Part shown: positions 8,065 through 16,420 of the stretch, piece by piece
How the letters are laid out: the number at the start of each line of letters is the position of its first letter
How positions within the stretch are numbered: position 1 is the first letter of the stretch
Assembly (NCBI GenBank): GCA_964473155.1
Contig: CAYYNT010000013.1
Coordinates: 9,787 to 73,786, forward strand
Reading direction: 5' to 3'
Origin: JAJFUG01 sp964473155
GTDB taxonomy: Bacteria > Gemmatimonadota > Glassbacteria > GWA2-58-10
DNA: 64,000 nucleotides
Notes under the pieces: model-generated
What the model saw: only the letters and a program-made list of their open reading frames with translations
The model's database searches: none
Told to the model about the DNA's origin: nothing
Program-made: the position numbers and the translations under genes

Positions 8065-10215
8065 ATGAGCGAAAAAAAACTATCCCGTCCCGCCCCGGCA
8101 TTTAACTGGTTGCTCCGCCTGCCTATTGTTCTGGCTCTCTCTGTTGCAGTTCTCGCTCCTGACCGTTGCGCGGCCCAGGATGCGTCAGTCTGCCTGACCT
8201 GTCACGGTGAAAAAGACCTGTCAAAAACAGATGAGAGCGGGGCCGAGGTTTCGCTCTACGTGAACACCGCTCAATGCGACAGCTCCAGCCATGTCGGCCT
8301 GAGCTGCATCGACTGTCACGCCAGCCTTGGCGGTGTGGATGAATCGGGCCACGACACGCCGGTTCCGGAGGTGGATTGTTCGGTCTGCCACGGCAAGGAG
8401 CAGACCGTCTTCCGCGGGAGCATACACGGCCAGCTTGTTGCCGTTGGGGACAAGGACGCGCCCCGCTGCCGGTCCTGCCATGGAAAGCACGATATCCGCC
8501 CGGCCGCGGACCCGGCCAGCCGGGTGAACAAGTTCAACCTGATGTACACCTGCGCTGAATGCCACCAGAACCGCGAACTGACCGAAAAGCACGGTATCGG
8601 CCAGCCGGATGCGGTGCCGCAGTTCTATGAGAGCGTCCACGCCAAGGGACTGCTCAAGGACGGTTTGATAGTCGCCCCCTCGTGCAGCGACTGCCACGGC
8701 TCGCACGAGATTCAGACCGTCGATAACCCGGAGTCATCGATTTACAAGCGCAATGTCTATGGCACGTGCGGAAAGTGCCATACCCGGGTGGAGGCGGTCT
8801 ACAAAGGCAGCGTTCACGGACAGCTTGTGGAAAACGGGGACAAGCGCGGCCCTGTCTGCACGGATTGCCATGAGTCGCACCGGATCATCTCGCCGGATGA
8901 ACACGCGTTTAAAAAGTACAGCGAGGAGAAATGCGGCGGCTGCCACCGGGAGAAACTGGAGCGGTATCAGGAGACGTTTCACGGCAAGGCGATGGCCCTG
9001 GGTTCTACCAGCGTGGCCGCCTGTTTCGACTGCCACGGCCATCACGATATCCTTCCGCAGTCCGACCCGGCCTCGCACATAAACCCGGCCAACCGTCTGG
9101 AGACCTGCCGGAAATGTCACCCCGGAGCGGGACCTAAATTCGCCTCGTTCATCACCCACGCCGACTATTTTGACCGTCAGGGCTACCCGGTCCTGTTCTA
9201 TACTTTCCTGGCCATGACCGCCCTTCTGATCGGTGTGTTCGCTTTCTTCGGCCTGCACACCCTTCTCTGGGTCCTGCGTTCGATGGCCCTGTTTTTCCGC
9301 GACTCGCGCGCTTTCCGCGAGAGCAAGATCAAGGCGAAAAAGGGCGACCTTGTATTCCGCCGGTTCAGTCCGCTGGAGCGCACCCTGCACGTGCTGCTGA
9401 TCGTGAGTTTCACCGCTCTGGTATTCACCGGCGTGCCGCTCAAGTTTTTCCATGCCGGCTGGGCGCGGGCGATAATGGATGCGCTGGGCGGGGTGAGCAA
9501 CGCGGGCTACATGCACCGCTCGGCGGCCCTGATCCTGGTGCTGGTGTTCCTGGTGCACGTGGTCAGGCTGCTGATAGATTTCGTCCCGCGCCTGCTGACA
9601 TTCCGCAACCCGGATACAGGACGGTTCAGCCCGAGGGCCTTTTTGCGGTACATGTTCCGGCCGGACTCGATGATGCCCGGCTGGAAGGATGTGGCCGATT
9701 TCTGGAACCACCAGAAATGGTTTTTCGGTAAGGGCGCCAAGCCGAAATTCGAGCGCTGGACTTACTGGGAAAAATTCGACTATTTCGCCGTGTTCTGGGG
9801 TGTGGCGATAATCGGGTTCAGCGGCCTGATCATGTGGTTCCCGCTGTTTTTCACCCGCTTCCTGCCCGGCTGGGTGATCAACGTGGCCCAGATTATACAC
9901 AGCGACGAGGCCCTGTTAGCCGCGGGGTTCATATTCACCTTCCATTTCTTCAACGTGCATTTCCGGATCGAGAAGTTCCCGATGGACACGGTGATATTCA
10001 GCGGCAAGCTCTCGCGGGCGGAACTCGAGGAGGAGCGTGGGGCCTGGCTGGAGCGCCTTGAGGCGGAGAAAAAATTAGACGGGATCAAGGCCGGTGACGA
10101 GTGGTCGAGCTGGCGGCCGATCGCGAAGACTTTCGGCTTCATAGCATTCGGCCTGGGGATCGTGCTGGCCGTGGCGATATTCACCGCCATGGCTATGCGG
10201 CTGCTTGCGCCCTGA
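8065..10215 (+). CDS. 11-haem cytochrome c fused to a b-type cytochrome membrane domain (CbcL-like architecture)
   Basis: A 716-residue protein. An N-terminal signal peptide (about residues 1-38) leads into a periplasmic domain with eleven CXXCH motifs, from CLTCH to CRKCH, many followed by the H-x-I/L pattern of OmcN/c554-type haem packaging. The C-terminal ~330 residues contain about six membrane segments with paired histidines (for example HVLLIVSF, MHRSAALILV, HVVRLLIDF and HFFNVHF) expected to bind b-type haems. It can pass electrons between the quinone pool and periplasmic carriers, as CbcL does in Geobacter. I prefer the ATG at 8065 because it gives a compact signal peptide; 8026 is possible. 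It is divergent from the c3/HybB/ferredoxin module. Confidence 0.85.
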   Translation: MSEKKLSRPAPAFNWLLRLPIVLALSVAVLAPDRCAAQDASVCLTCHGEKDLSKTDESGAEVSLYVNTAQCDSSSHVGLSCIDCHASLGGVDESGHDTPVPEVDCSVCHGKEQTVFRGSIHGQLVAVGDKDAPRCRSCHGKHDIRPAADPASRVNKFNLMYTCAECHQNRELTEKHGIGQPDAVPQFYESVHAKGLLKDGLIVAPSCSDCHGSHEIQTVDNPESSIYKRNVYGTCGKCHTRVEAVYKGSVHGQLVENGDKRGPVCTDCHESHRIISPDEHAFKKYSEEKCGGCHREKLERYQETFHGKAMALGSTSVAACFDCHGHHDILPQSDPASHINPANRLETCRKCHPGAGPKFASFITHADYFDRQGYPVLFYTFLAMTALLIGVFAFFGLHTLLWVLRSMALFFRDSRAFRESKIKAKKGDLVFRRFSPLERTLHVLLIVSFTALVFTGVPLKFFHAGWARAIMDALGGVSNAGYMHRSAALILVLVFLVHVVRLLIDFVPRLLTFRNPDTGRFSPRAFLRYMFRPDSMMPGWKDVADFWNHQKWFFGKGAKPKFERWTYWEKFDYFAVFWGVAIIGFSGLIMWFPLFFTRFLPGWVINVAQIIHSDEALLAAGFIFTFHFFNVHFRIEKFPMDTVIFSGKLSRAELEEERGAWLERLEAEKKLDGIKAGDEWSSWRPIAKTFGFIAFGLGIVLAVAIFTAMAMRLLAP

Positions 10216-10241
10216 GCACCATAGAATTATCTGAAAAAAGA

Positions 10242-10367
10242 GGGCTGTCCCAAAAGTCTTAAACTGGGCACGGCGCGCCGTGCCCCTACAGAACTGCTTT
10301 TATTTCAATTGGTTAGAGATTGCATCAATTTGCAAAGAGCAAAATTGGGGACTTTTGGGACAGCCCC
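10242..10367. repeat. 126-bp MITE-like element, copy 1
   Basis: A 17-bp perfect terminal inverted repeat (GGGCTGTCCCAAAAGTC at 10242-10258, its inverse at 10350-10366) encloses the palindrome 10266-10285 and an inner TTGCA...TGCAA repeat. It aligns almost end to end with 18182-18306. It encodes nothing and lies between the converging cytochrome and histidine kinase genes, so it may also act as a bidirectional terminator. Its layout is that of a small non-autonomous mobile element. Confidence 0.75.
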
Positions 10368-10401
10368 TTTCAAAATAATCGACAGCAAGTTCGGAAATGA
10401 C

Positions 10402-12735
10402 TCACATTTGTATCGGTTGTTTTTGCTTCAATCCGTGAAGCGCCGCTTTGAGCTCCGCCACCGTATATGGTTTGGAAATGACTCCACTGAACCCGTGCTG
10501 CTCATAGTTGGATAAAACAGCATCGCTTGAATAGCCGCTGGAGACAAGCGCTTTGACTTTGAGGTCCGCTTCCAGCAGTTTTTTTAGCGTCGCTTTTCCG
10601 CCCATCCCGCCGGGGACAGTCAGGTCCAGGATCACCGCATCAAATCCTTTCCCTTCTTTCATTGCAGCCTTGTACATCTTAACCGCCTCTGCGCCGTCGG
10701 ATGCGGTTTCCACCTGATAACCGAGATGCTCCAGCATTCGGGCGCCGATCTTCAGAACACCGGCTTCATCGTCCATCAGCAGAACGCGCCCGCCTTCAGC
10801 AGGTAGAACCTGTTCAGGTTCATCCGCCTCCGGGGCCGGTTTTCCGGACAGCGGCAGGTAAACGTGGAAGGCTGATCCAACTCCAGGCTCAGATTCGGCT
10901 GTAATGTGTCCTCCATGTTTTTTCACGATTGTGAAACAGGTGGTCAGGCCCAGCCCGCTGCCTTTCTGCTTGGTCGTGAAATACGGATCGAATATCCGGG
11001 TCAGAATTTCCCTCGGCATTCCTACTCCCCGGTCCCTGAATGAAACAACGACATACTGGCCCGCGGGCAACGGCATTATGATACGTCCGCTTAATGCACT
11101 TTTCCGTATTTCAACCTTAAGCTCGCCCCCCTGGGGCATAGCCTGCAAGGCGTTTATGACAATATTGTTTATGACCTGGTTGATCTGGCCCTCATCCGCA
11201 TCGACCACGCAGGACTCATCTGAAAAGACAAATTCAGGTTTGATGTTGGACCCGCTCAGGGCAAACAGAGTCGCCCTTTTGACTGTTTCTTTCACGCAGA
11301 AAGTTTTTTTCAGCGGCTCGCCGCCCTTGGCGAAAGCGAGCAACTGGCTGGTTATGTCCTTGGCTCTCAGGCAGGCTTTTCCCGACTCCTCCAGCATCTC
11401 TTTCGCCTTGCCGGGATCCTCTTTCATCGTGATTTCGGCCAGGGATATATTTCCGAGAACACTGGTCAGAATATTGTTGAAATCATGCGCCAGGCCGCCG
11501 GCAAGAACGCCTAATGACTCGAGCTTTGCCGCATTGGCGTGCTCCCGTTGGAGCTGGGTGCGCTCGGTTATGTCGGTGGCGAGTCCGCAAAGGCCGAGGG
11601 ATTTGCCATTGTCGTCGAACAGTGGGACTTTAGTGGTCAGATAGATACGGTCGTCATCGGTCCGCAGTTTTTCCTCGATCACAAGCGTCCGGCCGGACCT
11701 TATCACCTGCATGTCATCGGCATGTATTCTTTCCCCGATGGGGGCGGGGTAAATATCGAGCGGGGATTTTCCGGCTATTTCCTCGTTCTTCAAACCGACA
11801 ATGGATTCGGTCTTGCGGTTGACCATGAGATAATTTCCGCGGGCATCCTTTATTACAATGACTGAGTTTACATTATCCAGAATCGTCTGCAGCAGGTTCT
11901 GGCGCTCCCGGAGAGCATTCTCCGCCTGAATGCGCGCCGTTATGTCCAGCGCCAGGCAGAATATGACCCGCCGCCCTTTCAGTGAGCATGGTCCGGCCAC
12001 CAGTTCCACCGGAAACACGGAGCCGTCTTTTTTCCGGTGCCATCTCAGGGGGACGAACACCGTTCCATCCTGCATGGCGCGCTGGGTGGCAAGGTCTGCG
12101 GCCTCGTGCTCGACCGTAATATCGTGGATCGTCATCCCGTCTATAAGTTCCTGCCGTCCGTAACCGTAAAGAACAGTGTAAGCCCGGTTGACATCCAGAA
12201 ATCGCTTTGTTTCGGCATCGAAAATACAAATGGCCGTTAGCTCGTTATCAAAAAGAGCCTTGTATTTTTCTTCGTTTTCCCGCAACGACTGCTCTGTCTG
12301 CATTCTTTCGCTTATATCGCGCATTTCAGCGAGAATTACTTTTTTGTCTTCCAACTGAATGACAGTTGAAAAAATTTCTACTGGAAACACCGTTCCATCT
12401 TTTCTCTTATGCATCCGCAACGGGATTGTTTTCTGTATGACTCTGGCGCTTTCAGCGGTCCTTTCCGGCTCCGCCGAAAGATCTGTATTTTTGAGGCGCA
12501 GCATCTCGTCCCGCGTGAATCCGTAATGTAAGCAGGCCGCCTCGTTGGCTTCCAGAATCGTTCCACTCTCCTTATCGATAAGAAAATGCATGTCCGCGCT
12601 GTTTAAAAACACGCTCCTGTATTTCTCCTCGTTTTTCTTCACAATTTTAATATAATCCTGACGTTGCCGTTGCAGCTCTTCCAGTTCTCTTATTCTTGCC
12701 AGCAGTCCTTCGCGGGGAGGAGACTGATTTTTCAT
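10402..12735 (-). CDS. PAS-domain hybrid histidine kinase with C-terminal receiver
   Basis: A 777-residue soluble sensor. Order: short N-terminal coiled coil, three PAS domains (about residues 40-150, 160-275 and 285-395; each shows the RKDGTVFPVE or equivalent strand), the phospho-acceptor helix with GGLAHDFNN, an ATPase domain with GVGMPREIL and GSGLGLTTC, and a receiver (about 655-775) with LLMDDEAG, acceptor LDLTVPGG and the KP pair. HDFNN kinases often signal through a separate regulator. I use the ATG at 12735; a TTG 63 bases earlier is also in frame. No membrane segment is present, so the signal is cytoplasmic. No partner response regulator lies next to it. Confidence 0.88.
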   Translation of the reverse strand: MKNQSPPREGLLARIRELEELQRQRQDYIKIVKKNEEKYRSVFLNSADMHFLIDKESGTILEANEAACLHYGFTRDEMLRLKNTDLSAEPERTAESARVIQKTIPLRMHKRKDGTVFPVEIFSTVIQLEDKKVILAEMRDISERMQTEQSLRENEEKYKALFDNELTAICIFDAETKRFLDVNRAYTVLYGYGRQELIDGMTIHDITVEHEAADLATQRAMQDGTVFVPLRWHRKKDGSVFPVELVAGPCSLKGRRVIFCLALDITARIQAENALRERQNLLQTILDNVNSVIVIKDARGNYLMVNRKTESIVGLKNEEIAGKSPLDIYPAPIGERIHADDMQVIRSGRTLVIEEKLRTDDDRIYLTTKVPLFDDNGKSLGLCGLATDITERTQLQREHANAAKLESLGVLAGGLAHDFNNILTSVLGNISLAEITMKEDPGKAKEMLEESGKACLRAKDITSQLLAFAKGGEPLKKTFCVKETVKRATLFALSGSNIKPEFVFSDESCVVDADEGQINQVINNIVINALQAMPQGGELKVEIRKSALSGRIIMPLPAGQYVVVSFRDRGVGMPREILTRIFDPYFTTKQKGSGLGLTTCFTIVKKHGGHITAESEPGVGSAFHVYLPLSGKPAPEADEPEQVLPAEGGRVLLMDDEAGVLKIGARMLEHLGYQVETASDGAEAVKMYKAAMKEGKGFDAVILDLTVPGGMGGKATLKKLLEADLKVKALVSSGYSSDAVLSNYEQHGFSGVISKPYTVAELKAALHGLKQKQPIQM

Positions 12736-13206
12736 TTTTGGGTATTCCTGTCTTATACTCAGGCCGGATATTGAATTGCACTGGGTAATTTTATTCAATA
12801 AAAATCTCTTGAGGCGATATTAGCATTTCCGGCGGCGCTTTTTCAAGTCGCGGATGAAAAAAAATAACAAGAATCCTTCCCTCTGCTTCAGGACTAAGTC
12901 GAAATTTATGGGGAATCCTTTATTGAAATTAGAGTTAAATCTTTGTTCCGGTTTCAGCCCGCAATCAGGCGGCCTCAGAATTCCAGAAAGCAATGCCTGA
13001 TAAAAAGGCGGAGTTTCCGTTTGCGTGCAAAACCACTCGATCTTTTTCGATTTTGTTTAATATCGAGCAAGGTTCTTGACAGAAAATGCTTGCCGATCAT
13101 TTGGAATGATAGCAGTAATGAATTATAATTTAAAGAGATGAACAATAATTTCCCCGGTGTATCAACGGTGGCATATTTTTCTCTTTGAGAGAAAAGAAAC
13201 AAACTC

Positions 13207-13234
13207 TTGACTCTTTACGTTGAAACAGTTAAAT
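13207..13234 (+). promoter_or_regulatory. Probable sigma-70 promoter of the rex-hyd operon
   Basis: TTGACT (13207-13212) and TTAAAT (13229-13234) are separated by 16 bases. The -10 box touches the Rex-type palindrome at 13235-13252, and rex starts 60 bp further on. The boxes fit the consensus only moderately; the position next to the operator is the stronger argument. Confidence 0.5.
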
Positions 13235-13253
13235 TGCGTGAAATAATTCACAG
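13235..13253. promoter_or_regulatory. Putative Rex operator
   Basis: GTGAAATAATTCAC at 13238-13251 matches the Rex operator layout TTGTGAA-N4-TTCACAA, with conserved core half-sites GTGAA and TTCAC four bases apart. It begins right after the -10 box, where bound Rex would block RNA polymerase. Because the rex gene follows, this predicts autorepression and NADH-dependent control of the hydrogenase genes behind it. The assignment is by motif and position only. Confidence 0.6.
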
Positions 13254-13294
13254 CGTTATATTCTTCACAAACCACTTTTAGCAGAGGCCGAGGG

Positions 13295-13933
13295 ATGAAA
13301 GCGATCTCCGACAAAACAATCGGAAGGCTCAGCCTGTATCGCCGCATCCTCAACCGACTGAAAGCCGAGGGTAAGAACAACATCTATTCCTACCAGCTTG
13401 CCGGACTTGCGGGCGGAACTGCCGCCAGGGTCAGGCGCGACCTGATGGCGATCGGTTACTCGGGCAGTCCCTCGCGGGGCTATGAGATCACCGAACTTAC
13501 CAAGAGCCTGGCTGCTTTCCTCGACAGCCCGAATGGTCAGCAGGTGGCGCTGGTTGGTATCGGCAATCTCGGTCGGGCTATCCTGACCTATTTTTCAGGA
13601 CGCCGTCCAAAGCTGGCGATCACTGCGGCTTTCGACAGCGATCCAAATAAGGTCAGCCGTCTGGTTCAGGGTTGTCCCTGTCACCCGGCCGAGGAGATGT
13701 CAAAGGTCATTCGTGAAAAGAACATCGATGTAGGGATAATCTGCGTCCCGGCCAAACATGCGCAAATCACCGCCGACCGGCTGGTCGAGGGCGGGGTCAA
13801 GGGGATTCTGAATTTCGCTCCCTACCGTCTTCATCTGCCGGCTGATGTATATGTGGAGGACATGGACATGACCGCGGCCATTGAAAAAGTGGCCTTTTTC
13901 GCCCGTCAACACCCAGCAGCTAAAAGGACTTGA
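13295..13933 (+). CDS. rex: Redox-sensing transcriptional repressor Rex
   Basis: A 212-residue protein of standard Rex length. Residues 1-~75 form the winged helix, including YSYQLAGLAGGTAARVRRDL and IGYSGSPSRGYEI. The Rossmann domain follows with the nucleotide loop VGIGNLGRAIL (about residues 85-95), and the C-terminus has the swapped helix used for dimerisation. Rex binds DNA when NADH/NAD+ is low and lets go when NADH rises. A Rex-type palindrome lies 43 bp upstream. The hydrogenase gene hydC starts 5 bases after its stop, so the repressor and its likely main target are one transcript. Confidence 0.93.
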   Translation: MKAISDKTIGRLSLYRRILNRLKAEGKNNIYSYQLAGLAGGTAARVRRDLMAIGYSGSPSRGYEITELTKSLAAFLDSPNGQQVALVGIGNLGRAILTYFSGRRPKLAITAAFDSDPNKVSRLVQGCPCHPAEEMSKVIREKNIDVGIICVPAKHAQITADRLVEGGVKGILNFAPYRLHLPADVYVEDMDMTAAIEKVAFFARQHPAAKRT

Positions 13934-13938
13934 CAAAA

Positions 13939-14430
13939 GTGATCAGCACAGAGATGGACATCCAGACAATTCTCGAGAAGCACCCGCATGCCAGCCGGGA
14001 TTCGCTGATCCCGATACTGCAGCAGGTGCAGGAAATGCAGGGATACCTGTCGCGGGAAGCAATAGTGCGAATCGGCGAGCACCTCGGGCTTCCCGCCAGC
14101 AAAATTTACGGCGTGGCTACGTTTTACAATCAGTTTCGCTTTCAGCCCCTGGGCCGTCATCATATCCAGGTCTGCCGGGGCACGGCCTGTCATGTGAAAG
14201 GTTCGGCCAAGGTGTTGGAAAGCGTTTGCCGGGATTTGAAAATAACTCCCGGCCAGACCACCCGCGACGGGCTTTTCAGCCTCGAGGTCGTCGCCTGCAT
14301 AGGCGCTTGCGGACTCGCGCCGGTAATCAGCATAGACGGGGAATTTTACGCGGGGATGACACCGGACAAAGCAAAGAAGATTTTGCAATCATACCGCAGA
14401 AAGGCTACTGAAAATGGCAAAGATGCTTAA
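13939..14430 (+). CDS. hydC: HydC/NuoE-type [2Fe-2S] subunit of the bifurcating hydrogenase
   Basis: A 163-residue thioredoxin-fold ferredoxin of the NuoE family. The four cluster cysteines are in VCRGTAC (C-x4-C) and ACIGAC (C-x3-C). I choose the GTG at 13939, ten bases after AGGA (13925-13928); a TTG at 13930 sits too close to that site and an ATG at 13954 lacks one. It overlaps hydB by 17 bases. In HydABC enzymes this subunit is part of the electron path between NADH, ferredoxin and the H2-forming site. Confidence 0.9.
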   Translation: MISTEMDIQTILEKHPHASRDSLIPILQQVQEMQGYLSREAIVRIGEHLGLPASKIYGVATFYNQFRFQPLGRHHIQVCRGTACHVKGSAKVLESVCRDLKITPGQTTRDGLFSLEVVACIGACGLAPVISIDGEFYAGMTPDKAKKILQSYRRKATENGKDA

Positions 14431-16408
14431 GGACGTGCTGTGCGAACATTGCACTCACGATACCGGAAAACTCTGCCCGGACCTGATCCAGTGCCTGCTG
14501 GAAGGGCCGGTCTGTCACGAGGACAACGCCTGCCGCGAGAGTTTCGCGCTCTGGCGTGAGAAGCTGTCCCGGCGCAGGATTGACCGTCCGGCGATTTTTG
14601 TCGGCACCGGGACCTGCGGCCTGGGAGCCGGCGCTGGAAAAACACTCGCCGCGGTCAAGGCCTGGATCGCCGCCTCAGAACGCCAGGTGGACGTGGTCGA
14701 GGTGGGCTGCATCGGCCTGTGCGTTATGGAGCCGCTGGTCGAGGTGCAGTTGCCCGGCCGGGCGCGGGTGATGTTCAGCCAGGTGACAGAGGATAAGGTC
14801 AATGCCCTGCTGGAATCCGTGTTCGCAGGTCAGATGCCTTCCGAGATGCTGGTAGGGCAGCATCGAAACGAGGCGCACACTCCCTGGGAGGGCCTGCCGT
14901 TCCTGGATGAACACCCGTTTTTCGGTCCCCAGACCCGCTGGGTGCTGGCCAACTGCGGACTGATCGATCCGGGCCGTATCGAGGAGTACGTGGTCCGGGG
15001 CGGTTACCGGGCTTTTACGCGCGCGATCAAGAATATCACGCGGCCCGAGCTTTGCGAAATGGTCGAGCGCAGCGGGCTTCGCGGGCGTGGGGGCGGCGGG
15101 TTCCCCACCGGGACCAAATGGAAGTTCGCGCTGAATACAGCGGCCCAGCAGAAATACCTTATCTGCAACGCGGATGAGGGAGATCCGGGTGCGTTCATGG
15201 ACCGCGCGGTGATCGAGGGCGACCCGCACCGTCTGGTCGAGGGCATGGCCCTGGCCGCTTACGCAATCGGAGCGAGCAAGGCCTATGTCTACATCCGGGC
15301 CGAGTATCCCCTGGCGATCAAGCGTCTGATCGAGGCGCTGGCCCAGGCCCGCAGCTGGGGCCTTCTGGGTGAAAACATCCTGGATAGCGGGTTCGACCTG
15401 GAGATAATCATCAAGCAGGGCGCCGGAGCGTTTGTCTGCGGCGAAGAAACCGCCCTGATCAACAGCATCGAGGGCCGCCGCGGCATGCCGCGCCCCCGTC
15501 CTCCTTACCCCGCGGTGCGGGGACTGTTCGATTGTCCCACGGTTATCAACAACGTCGAGACCCTGGCCAACGTGCCCGCCCTGGTGCAGAACGGTCCGGA
15601 ATGGTTCAGCGCGGTGGGCACGGCGACAAGCAAGGGCACAAAGGTGTTCGCCCTTTCCGGCAAGGTCAGCCGCACCGGCCTGGTCGAGGTGACGATGGGC
15701 ACCACGCTGCGCAGCATCGTATTCGATATCGGCGGCGGCATCCCGAACGGTAAAAACTATAAAGCCGTTCAGATCGGCGGTCCCTCGGGCGGCTGTATCC
15801 CGGCCCAGCACCTGGACATCGAAATCGACTACGAGTCGCTCAAGACCGTGGGCGCGATGATGGGTTCCGGCGGTCTGGTGGTGATGGACCAGGATACCTG
15901 CATGGTCGACGTGGCCAAGTTCTTCATGGATTTCATCCAGCGCGAGAGCTGCGGCAAGTGCATTCCCTGCCGCGAGGGCACCCGCCGTATGCTGGAAATC
16001 CTGCAGCGCATCACGCGCGGCCGCCGCACCGAGAAGGATGGCGATGCGCTGGAGCGTTTCCGCGGGGTGATGTACCTGAACCGCCTGGCTCAGGTGATCC
16101 GCGACACCAGTCTTTGCGGTCTGGGACAGACTGCGCCCAATCCGGTCCTGAGCACGATGCGCTGGTTCAGGGATGAATACGAGGCTCATATCTTCGAGCG
16201 CCGTTGCCCCTCCGGGGTCTGCAACGAACTGCTGCATTTCTCGATCGACGCCGACAAGTGCAAGGGCTGCACGCTCTGCGCCCGCAACTGTCCGGCCGAG
16301 GCGATAGTCGGCTCGAAGATGAACCCGCATTACATCATATTCGAAAAATGTATCGGCTGCGGCACGTGCCTGGATGTTTGCCGTCACGACGCAGTCCTGG
16401 TAGAGTAA
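14414..16408 (+). CDS. hydB: HydB/NuoF-type flavin subunit of the bifurcating hydrogenase
   Basis: A 664-residue protein. After an unusual Cys-rich start (C10, C13, C21, C27, C34, C40) comes a thioredoxin-like [2Fe-2S] domain (GTCGLGAG and GCIGLC). The NuoF core then has the FMN/NADH loops GRGGGGFPTGTKWKF and NADEGDPGAF, CGEETAL, and the cluster motif ESCGKCIPC. Two C-terminal [4Fe-4S] motifs follow (CKGCTLCARNC, CIGCGTCLDVC). It binds FMN and NAD(H) and is thought to be the bifurcation site. It overlaps hydC and is followed 12 bases later by hydA. The N-terminal Cys region looks like an extension relative to HydB as I know it. Confidence 0.93.
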   Translation: MAKMLKDVLCEHCTHDTGKLCPDLIQCLLEGPVCHEDNACRESFALWREKLSRRRIDRPAIFVGTGTCGLGAGAGKTLAAVKAWIAASERQVDVVEVGCIGLCVMEPLVEVQLPGRARVMFSQVTEDKVNALLESVFAGQMPSEMLVGQHRNEAHTPWEGLPFLDEHPFFGPQTRWVLANCGLIDPGRIEEYVVRGGYRAFTRAIKNITRPELCEMVERSGLRGRGGGGFPTGTKWKFALNTAAQQKYLICNADEGDPGAFMDRAVIEGDPHRLVEGMALAAYAIGASKAYVYIRAEYPLAIKRLIEALAQARSWGLLGENILDSGFDLEIIIKQGAGAFVCGEETALINSIEGRRGMPRPRPPYPAVRGLFDCPTVINNVETLANVPALVQNGPEWFSAVGTATSKGTKVFALSGKVSRTGLVEVTMGTTLRSIVFDIGGGIPNGKNYKAVQIGGPSGGCIPAQHLDIEIDYESLKTVGAMMGSGGLVVMDQDTCMVDVAKFFMDFIQRESCGKCIPCREGTRRMLEILQRITRGRRTEKDGDALERFRGVMYLNRLAQVIRDTSLCGLGQTAPNPVLSTMRWFRDEYEAHIFERRCPSGVCNELLHFSIDADKCKGCTLCARNCPAEAIVGSKMNPHYIIFEKCIGCGTCLDVCRHDAVLVE

Positions 16409-16420
16409 GCGAGGCCGACC

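Larger units (their letters stand above)
12736..13294. other. Divergent intergenic region upstream of rex
   Basis: This 559-bp region separates the hybrid kinase (minus) and rex (plus). It is clearly more A+T-rich than its surroundings, especially 13060-13260. I see no gene in it. The rex promoter and operator lie at its right end (listed separately). The kinase promoter must be in its left part but I could not identify it. Confidence 0.5.
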
